Assembly: GCA_036936605.1 (NCBI GenBank)
Contig: JAUPFV010000003.1
Location: 104,913,278 to 104,977,277 of the forward strand
Source: Limnanthes douglasii subsp. nivea
Taxonomy: Eukaryota > Streptophyta > Magnoliopsida > Brassicales > Limnanthaceae
Reading direction: 5' to 3'
DNA: 64,000 nt
The notes beneath the pieces were generated by a model. It did not search any database. It worked only from the letters and a program-made list of their open reading frames with translations, and was not told where the DNA came from. The position numbers were made by a program, and so were the translations under genes. Every line of letters starts with the position of its first letter. The first letter of the stretch is position 1. Below, one piece after another: positions 57,461-64,000 of this stretch.

Positions 57461-57900
57461 CTTGAATGATCAAGGCATCTGTGAATCATGGATCGGTTTT
57501 AGTCCGATCAGACTCTAATATCATATATCCCTTCGTTTAAATTTTGTTTAACTCTTTATGGCCAATGCTTAAATAGCCTCCAATATTTCAGAGTAGTTAA
57601 GTAAGGGTATTAAATGGTTTTAATCGCACGTGTAAAATAAATATGACCAAGTGTTTGATATGTCCGATCAACTCAAAGATGTTTGAGAGCCGGGGTGTTT
57701 AATAAGTATTTAATATCTGACCACCTCACACTATGACTAAGTCAAGAAAAAAGTTGCACCAGACTTTTGAAGAAGGCATAAGATATTATTGAAAAACTCG
57801 GACACCTCGTTAAAACCTCCCCTGGCCACCAGGGTAGGAAAAAGTATGCCTTTATAATATTTAAATTTACATTCAAAAGGTAAATATTTAAAATAGAGTT
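57461..57900. other. element C spacer between convergent frames
   Basis: Equivalent of the tandem-repeat region in B. A short duplicated phrase, AAAGTCCTTGGATGGCCAAGG and AAAGTCCTTGAATGATCAAGG, lies at about 57390-57475, but there is no long array. Confidence 0.5.
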
Positions 57901-59054
57901 CTATTCTAAGTATAAGTTGAGGCGTTCAACGTTCCGTGGGTGCTTTAGCGTTCTCCCTTCCTTGTCTTGCAGCCTGTATGTTCCTGGTTTAACTTTCCCA
58001 CATACCATATAAGGACCTTCCCAATTCGGAGCCAGCTTACCAACTATTTTCCTTGGTATGAAAAAGATTTTTCTTAAGACTTTGTCCCCCAATCAAAAAT
58101 CTCTACTTTTAACTTTGGAGGCAAATCTGCTCCTCATCAAACCCTGGTAATGCGCCGTTCTTAAATGCGCTTTAACTCTTCTTTCTTCAATCATATCCAA
58201 TTGGTTCATGACTGTCATATCATTAGCTTTTTCGGAATAGTTTTGGAATCTGTGAGATGGTAAAGTATCTTCTATGGGAGTGATTGCATCCATCCCATAT
58301 ACAAGGGAAAAAGGAGATTCTTGCATAACAACCCTAGGTGTAGTTCGGTAAGCCCACAATACTTCTTGTAGATAACTTGGTTACTTTCCTGCAGCTCCCT
58401 CCAGATTCTTCTTTAACCCGAACAAGATTGTCCAATTAACAACTTCAACTTGCCTATTTGCTTGAGGGTGGAAAGAAGAAGAAAAACAGCGTTGAATTCC
58501 TTTAGAGTTACAAAACATTTTCATGTCTTTATTATCGAATTGTGGCCCATTGTTTGTGGTGATCCTTCGGGGAACTCCGAGTCTGCAACATATATTAGAA
58601 AAAATGAACGTAATAATTGTCTTAGAAGCGGTTCCAGCTAAATGAGTTGCCTTTATCCATTTAGAGAAGTAGTCAATAACAACTATGTCATGGGAAGAGG
58701 CCCAACCAGATCCAACCCCCATCTATCGAAATGTATCGGTTCAGATAAGGATTCCATAGGAACTGCTGTCACATGAATTTTATTTCCATATATTTGGCAA
58801 GGATCACACTTCTTTACCATATCATTAGCATCTACCATTATGGTTGGCTATTAATACCTTGCTAATAAGACACTCTTGGTTAAGGCTTTGTAGCCACAAT
58901 GTGCAGAGCCTTCACCATCGTGTAGTTCAGATAACAAAACTTGAGACTCCTCAAACCCTAAGCAACGCAAGAGGGGTCTGCTGAAAGATTTCTTGTAAAG
59001 AATTTCCCTTAATACAAAAAAACCACGAGTCTTATATGTAATTTTCTTAGCCAT
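57901..59054 (-). pseudogene. element C integrase, second catalytic Asp changed to Asn
   Basis: Minus-strand frames: 59054-58851 with SELHDGEGSAHCGYKALTKS (zinc-binding region); IHFDRWGLDLVGPLP with the first Asp near 58740-58695; then 58722-58381 with VVIDYFSKWIKATHLAGTAS, ITTNNGPQFDNKDM and FHPQANRQVEVVN (Glu kept). Integrases have TTDNGPQF in the second motif, and here the Asp is Asn, which would abolish strand transfer. 58359-58093 has WAYRTTPRVVMQESPFSLVY. 58092-57901 has the C-terminal GDKVLRKIF, GKLAPNWEGPYMV and PGTYRLQD. Better preserved than in A. Confidence 0.9.
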
Positions 59055-59149
59055 GGCTTTATCTGGAGGTAAAATCCCATCAGAAATAAACTGGAGAATA
59101 TCATACCTCCAGTACTTAGGTTAAATGAAAAATATGTTCATAGTGATTT

Positions 59150-59600
59150 CATTCTCATTACCTTTTCCCTGGCTTGTTTGTATTGATGGACATTCTTGTA
59201 CCAGAATCCAAGGGTAAGATTCTAAATAAACTATGATGGCCAAAGAGTCTGCCATATTATTTCCCATCTAGGGATATGTTTATAGAAGGTACTCTTGAAA
59301 CTTGCAGCAACTTATTTGAACATCAGCAAATATTTAATTAATTGTTCTTTCTTTGCTTCAGATTTCCCTTGAGCATGGTGAATCAGTAATTGGGAATCAC
59401 TCATTCATCGGGATAACTTAAGACCATCTTTAGCTGCTTCATATTCAGATTCATTATTAGAAGCTCTGAAACCAAAACATATAGCCTGGTACTTGGTATC
59501 ACCATAGGGAGAACTTAAACAAATTCCATCCCCACATCCCATAGTACTAGATCCACCATCAGTTTGGACAACCCATTCTTTCTTAGACTGGATTTCTGAT
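59150..59600 (-). pseudogene. element C second RNase H (RVT_3 / aRNH)
   Basis: Within the frame 59887-59405 the C-terminal part has WVVQTDGGSSTMGCGDGICL (Asp), and ASNNESEYEAAKDGLKLSR (Glu). After a stop, MSDSQLLIHHAQGKSEAKKE near 59405-59345 supplies the third motif with Asp in another frame. It stands between the first RNase H and the integrase, as in A and B. Confidence 0.85.
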
Positions 59601-60213
59601 ATATGTCCGGAGAATCTATTAACATGAAATTTTACCAAGAAATCGGCCACTGACTGAGCTTTAATTGTTGTTGGGGGAGCAAAATCAATATCATAATCAC
59701 CCAAATCAACTGACCACTTGGTCATTCTGCTTGATTCATCAGCTTTATGAAGAACACTCTTTAAAGGAAAAGATGTTCGAACGACAATGGAATGAGCTTG
59801 GAAATACGGTCTTATTTTTCTTGCCGCAATCACCAAGGCCAATGCTAGTTTTTCTAATCTATAATATCTTCTTTCAGTGTCTAACAAACTTATTCTAATG
59901 TACTACATCAGACAAGGGTAATTGTCTACCTCTCTTACCAGTACAACACTTATTGCATACTCTGGTACTGCTAAATATATGTATAGCTTTTCCCCCCAAA
60001 CGTGTTTAAAGATAGTCTTAGGTGAAGACAAATGCTTCTTGATTTCAAGAAAGGCTTTATCACATTGTGGAGACCAATTAAAGTCTCTTGCATTCCTTAA
60101 CACCTGGAAAAATAGAGCACATTTGTTTGATGATCTTGAAATAAACCTGTTCAAAGCAGCCAATCGTCCGATCAGCCTTTGAACTTCTTTGATGTTCCGA
60201 GGAGGGTCCATAG
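59601..60213 (-). pseudogene. element C RNase H (first, RT-linked)
   Basis: The frame 60211-59903 gives IKEVQRLIGRLAALNRFISR, FNWSPQCDKAFLEIKKHLSS and YIYLAVPEYAISVVLVRE. The next frame (59887 on) gives YYRLEKLALALVIAARKIRP, VRTSFPLKSVLH and RMTKWSVDLGDYDIDFAPPT. One frame change near 59900 separates them. Typical Tat RNase H. Confidence 0.88.
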
Positions 60214-60780
60214 CTATAGGACATTGAATTGATCCGGATCAGGTTGAATTCCTTTTTCACTTATTATATAACCCACGAACGTTCCAGATTGGACCCCAAA
60301 AACACACTTTTTATGGTTTAGCTGCAAGTTCACAACCCTTAAGTTAGAAAACGTTTCTTGAAGGTCAGATATAATTGCATCTTCCTCCAAGATTTTTACC
60401 ATAATGTCATCTATATAAACTTCCATGTTTATGCCGATTTGATTAGCAAAAGCTTTATTTACTAATCTTTGATAGGTGGCCCCATCATGTTTTAATCCGA
60501 ACGACATCACTTTATAACAATGAATCCCCTGTCTGTAATAAAAGTGGTATGATCTTGATCCGTTGGATCTACCTGTATCTTGTTGTACCCCGAAAATGCA
60601 TCCATGAAAGATAAAAGTTTATTCCCAGAAATAGAATCTACCAACTGATCTATCTAACAAACAGGAGAAAAGTCATTGGGGCATACCCTATTAAAATCAG
60701 TAAAATCAATGTACATGCGCCATTTGTCATTCTTTTTCTTGACCAGGACAGGGTTGATAGTGCACAAAGGGTATTGAGAC
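60214..60780 (-). pseudogene. element C reverse transcriptase
   Basis: The frame 60510-60214 has MMSFGLKHDGATYQRLVNKA, NMEVYIDDIMVKI with YIDD at residues 32-35, and CVFGVQSGTFVGYIISEKGI. Upstream on the minus strand (60780-60515), other frames give QYPLCTINPVLVKKKND, MYIDFTDFNRVCPNDF and QVDPTDQDHTTFIT-type segments. The second-domain active site is intact. The N-terminal part is frameshifted. Confidence 0.88.
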
Positions 60781-61830
60781 TCTTTTATGTGTTCCATCTT
60801 GGTAAGACGATCAACTTCTTGAACAATCACATCTGCTTTTTCTTTCGAGAAAGACCTCCTTTTTTTACAACCAATGCAATATCAGTTCGTACAAACAACT
60901 TAGGACAAATAATACCACCTGGCACTCTGGTGACATCATCATTGCACCATGAAAAGACATCCTGATTACTCATTAAAAAGGACAAGAACCTGTGTTTCAA
61001 ACTTGGTGTTAACTTGGTACCAATTTTAATATTTTTCCCTTAGCGAGGGAGTGGATTTCAACCTCCTCTATGGGTATTATCACATTGGAAGCCTCTCTGG
61101 GATCATCAATTTCATTCTCATCGGTGAAAGGCTCCAATAGTTGCTAATATTTGTTAATCTTGACTACCTCTACACACTTAGAGGCAAGGGTTGTTGCATA
61201 ACATTTACAGGGTACCTTCTAGCTGCTCCAGACAACACCTACTTGTCCGTGGACAACATAGTTCAAATATTGGTCGACCGTAGAGGCCATAACATGCACC
61301 TCCCAAATATTGCATTGTAAGATGTTTGGAAATCCCCCACAACAAACAATACTCTCACCATTTTTTTTAAAAGGTCATTTGCCCAGAAATACCTCTTCTT
61401 CAAATTCCCCAATCACATCTGTAGAACTCCTTGTGAATCCCACGATGGTTCTATTCAAACGTTGTATAACCGAAGGGTTTCTCATCTACTTGTAGGAGCT
61501 AAAAAACAGGATGTTTGCCGAACTGCCTATGTCAATCAGATTCGACGTATATCATTTCCCCCTATCGATGACCCTATTACCACAACGTCTTCATAAAGCC
61601 CCGCAATATCTGTTAGGTCATCCTCATCAAAAACTATAAAAGGAGATGAAGTTTGATAAAAATGTGTGAAAATTCTTCTATCCAACTAGGTGGTCAAACT
61701 AAGGACATGCCTTTTCCTTGATGATCTAGAAGGTGAAGTCACAGTGTCCCTTCCAAAGATAGTTAAAGATTCAAAGAATTTAATCAAAACAGAAACATTT
61801 TTAGTCTTGTATGTTATAACCCCTACCCGA
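60781..61830 (-). pseudogene. element C protease and protease-RT connector
   Basis: The connector near 61010-60850 reads in part FLSFLMSNQDVFSWCNDDVT, GIICPKLFVRTDIALVVKK and RSFSKEKADVIVQEVDRLTK. The protease motif near 61555-61505 reads LIDIGSSANILFFSSYK, so the consensus DTGSS has become DIGSS. FDEDDLTDIAGLYEDVVV is near 61640-61580. Frames shift at 61500 and again near 61060. The Thr-to-Ile change beside the catalytic Asp would probably impair the enzyme (inference). Confidence 0.8.
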
Positions 61831-63475
61831 TTCCGAGTTGGATCCGGATAAAGGTAGTCAGAGTCTATATCAAACCTTTCAGTTATTGCTGTAGCATCTT
61901 CCTATGTAGATGTTCCAGGATTGCTTCAAGGAGTAGTTTAGGGAGTATTCCCATTGGCTTGTGTATTATCCAGTCTGCTCTCCCTTAATTTTTTGACATA
62001 GGCCCCCAAATTACCCCTTTCGATAAGTGTCTGGACCTCTTGTTTTAAGGCTATACAATCATGGGTATCATGCTCTATGTCATTATGGTATTTGCAGAAA
62101 CAGGTACTCCAATTTTCTCTGGGGGACTGCAACGTTGCTGGCTTCCTAAAGCAGACTTTGATCTTAGTTTGTTCATAGATTGTGGCCACACTTTCCCCTA
62201 ATTCAGCAAACCACTGAGTCTGAACCCAGGGTCCCCTCTAGTTTCTGGCCTGTTGGTTCAGATTTTGGTTAAACTGATTCTGCCTTGATCAGTTAGAACA
62301 TTTTCCAGTCTCCTTTGACCTGTATCCGGACTGATTAGCGGCCTGAGGTGTTGATGCTTGTAGTAGTGGACCTTATCTGATGAGGCATCCTGGTCTTTTT
62401 AGTTTTTTCCACATTGATTTGCTTCCCACCTGATTCAACAACCCCCCAAAAGTCATGACCTTCTTCCGTATGATTGAATCAGCCAAGTTTCTCGGATTTA
62501 AACCTTGTTTGAGGAAAACAATTGCAACTTGCTCGAAGCAATCTGCTAGCCCATTCTTTGTATTGACAAATCGGTTGATATACTCGTTCAGAGACTCATT
62601 TGGCTTCTGATCACAATGGATAATGGTATCCCCATTACATTTAAGCTCTTTGTTTCCAACAAACTTCCTCTGAAAGACAACCCATAATATATCAAAAAAA
62701 TTATAGATCCCTGAGGGAGACTATTATACCATTTTAGGGCAATTTATGTTAAAGTTTGAGAGAAGGCCATGCACAACAGTCTATCATCATCATCATCGAA
62801 GTTCATCATAAAGTTTTTAAACTATTTCAGATGGTTGTCCGGAACTTTGCTCCCATCATATTTTTCCATCTTAGAGCTGTCAAACCTCTTGGGAAGATGT
62901 CCGAAGGGTATTTTCATAGATAAAGGAGAATGTCTCCAGTTTGTGTTGCGGCTAAATAGTATCCTCATTCGGTGTAGCAAAAATACATGGTTCAGACTGA
63001 AAAACAAAATAATCAATCAACAAACGGTCAATATGCTGATCAGCTGAACCATTTCCCTTCCCATGGTGCTTCTTAATCCTACCATACCTATCCCCTTTTC
63101 TTGAATGTTTTTTAGTAATCCTTATTTTCTTTTTTGAACGTCCTTCATAACTGCTTGAGAATATTGATTCTTCAAGTTCTGCCTCATTAGATGAGTTGTT
63201 GGAGGATTCCGAAGTAGAATTCTCCACATGTTTAAATCAGTGCGTTTTTTTGGAACTGAGATGCGTCTTTGGATCTGCTCGTTCTCTTTAAGATTGTCAC
63301 TATGGTGAAGTAGGAATGCACCTGATTTTTATTTAACCCCTTTTTTCTGCATGTTTCAACACTGTCAACACCTCTATCTCAGCCCTCAACTGATCACGCT
63401 CATTGATAGTATATTCATTGTCTTCTTTTGCAACTTCCACCTCAGAAGGTGGAACATTCTGCACATTCGGATTCA
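61831..63475 (-). pseudogene. element C gag with zinc finger
   Basis: N-terminal frame 63227-62952 is Ser/Glu-rich then basic (KKIRITKKHSRKGDRYGRIK). The frame 63016-62822 has SPLSMKIPFGHLPKRFDSSK and MEKYDGSKVPDNHLK, parallel to FDGMQDPDDHIK of B. Further gag parts near 62780-62480 (MNFDDDDDRLLCMAF, GLNPRNLADSI) lie in other frames. The frame 62189-61938 carries the finger CFCKYHNDIEHDTHDCIALK followed by QEVQTLIERGNLGAYVKK. Equivalent in layout to A and B gag. Confidence 0.82.
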
Positions 63476-63529
63476 TCTAAACTACTTTGTATGCTGGTTT
63501 TGAATATGAAATTCAGGCACCGTCGTGCT

Positions 63530-63551
63530 CCCAATGTGGTCGCCAATTTGG
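63530..63551 (-). other. element C primer-binding site
   Basis: On the minus strand AAATTGGCGACCACATTGGG follows the LTR end. It is the best preserved of the three primer sites here. tRNA not assigned. Confidence 0.65.
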
Positions 63552-64000
63552 TGTGGATTATTTCTGATTGAGGGTAATTTAGTAAAGTGTTTTCGAAATT
63601 TAATGTTTAAGGTGGAGTGTAGTGAGATAATTAAGGTATGTGCTTGTATTAAATTCTAATCACCCCCATTAATGAAAGTATTTGAGGTATTTATACTTAA
63701 TTAATGACCCATTGACCTTTCGGGTCGGATTGTGGAGTTGGGTTAAGTTTAGGAACCCATTAGCCCAAGATGTGAAATAACCAACACCTAGCTTGGTCAC
63801 TTTCCACTACATATGTCCAGTTCGGTTTCTCATGATAGTGGTTTGGTCCGAACTGCCCTTCGGATAAAAGCAAGTTGCAGTGTCAAAAATGTCCGACCTT
63901 ATTAGGTTATATAATGAGATTATGCTCGTGGTTTTGTCTGATCATGTAACGAACCTTAGAGAATATGTTCATACACTTCGATGGTGGGTGTCTTGACTTT
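63552..64000 (-). repeat. element C 5' LTR, cut by the window edge
   Basis: The LTR ends at about 63552 on the minus strand (...ATAATCCACA before the primer site). A TATAAATACC box lies at about 63699-63690, and a TTATATAA palindrome near 63910. It shows no similarity to the A or B LTRs. Its start is beyond the window. Confidence 0.7.

Larger units (their letters stand above)
55890..64000 (-). mobile_element. Tat-lineage Ty3/gypsy LTR retrotransposon C, partial
   Basis: Minus-strand element with the same order as A and B, but clearly more diverged in sequence. Its 5' LTR runs off the right edge (63552-64000). Gag, finger, protease, RT, two RNase H domains and integrase lie at 63475-57901, and the antisense ORF at 55890-57451. 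The 3' LTR and the N-terminal part of the aORF are missing at the low-coordinate end, so the element is truncated there. Stops and frameshifts throughout. Confidence 0.88.

Noticed and set aside
1..64000. CRISPR arrays, bacterial operons, organellar genes, tRNA and rRNA genes
   Set aside because: None seen. The short tandem repeats lack spacer structure, and all recognised coding domains are those of nuclear plant transposons or host genes.

Overview
The window is nuclear DNA from a flowering plant, most likely a eudicot. It is AT-rich, dominated by transposable elements, and carries one credible host gene. The evidence is the set of plant-type LTR retrotransposons (Tat-lineage and chromovirus Ty3/gypsy, Ty1/copia), plant LINEs with zf-RVT and RNase H tails, a MULE transposase with FAR1-like and SWIM regions, a TRIM, tRNA-derived SINEs and a telo-box promoter. 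There are no tRNA, rRNA, CRISPR or prokaryotic features. Nearly every element is broken by stops and frameshifts. A 100-base run of N marks a scaffold gap at 42477-42576.

Layout. 1-2726: 3' part of a decayed LINE. 3075-3330: SINE-like copy. 3537-4118: the host gene, a 179-residue lysine-rich protein with a telo-box upstream. 7187-7760 (minus): pseudogene of a HOTHEAD/mandelonitrile-lyase-like GMC oxidoreductase. 8566-10197: MULE transposase pseudogene, cut by a 5'-truncated LINE (about 10200-12115) that has itself lost its reverse transcriptase. 16080-16800: remnant Ty3 gag. 19748-20213: a TRIM with 107/109-bp LTRs. 23485-33725: Ty3/gypsy element A (plus strand), with an antisense LTR fused tail-to-tail to its 3' LTR. 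34588-37860: two copia remnants. 41290-42476: chromovirus remnant on the minus strand. 42902-53384: complete but mutated element B (minus strand), with both LTRs and a near-matching target duplication. 54984-55745: probable solo LTR. 55890 to the window end: element C (minus strand), lacking its 3' LTR and running off the window.

Elements A, B and C share one plan: LTR, gag with a CCHC-like finger, protease, RT, RNase H, a second RVT_3/archaeal-type RNase H, integrase, then a long reading frame on the opposite strand, then a polypurine tract and the other LTR. The second RNase H places them in the Tat lineage. The antisense frame is the most interesting content of the window. In A and B it starts behind its own TATA box, encodes a basic N-terminus with a shared DYFCIS motif, a region resembling the plant 'putative gypsy type transposon' domain, a charged linker, a coiled coil, and a C-terminal module seen in A and B and more faintly in C. 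Extra antisense frames in this position are known for Tat-lineage elements, but their function is unknown. The conserved promoter, the shared C-terminal module and the tandem repeats between the two convergent frames in B deserve follow-up.
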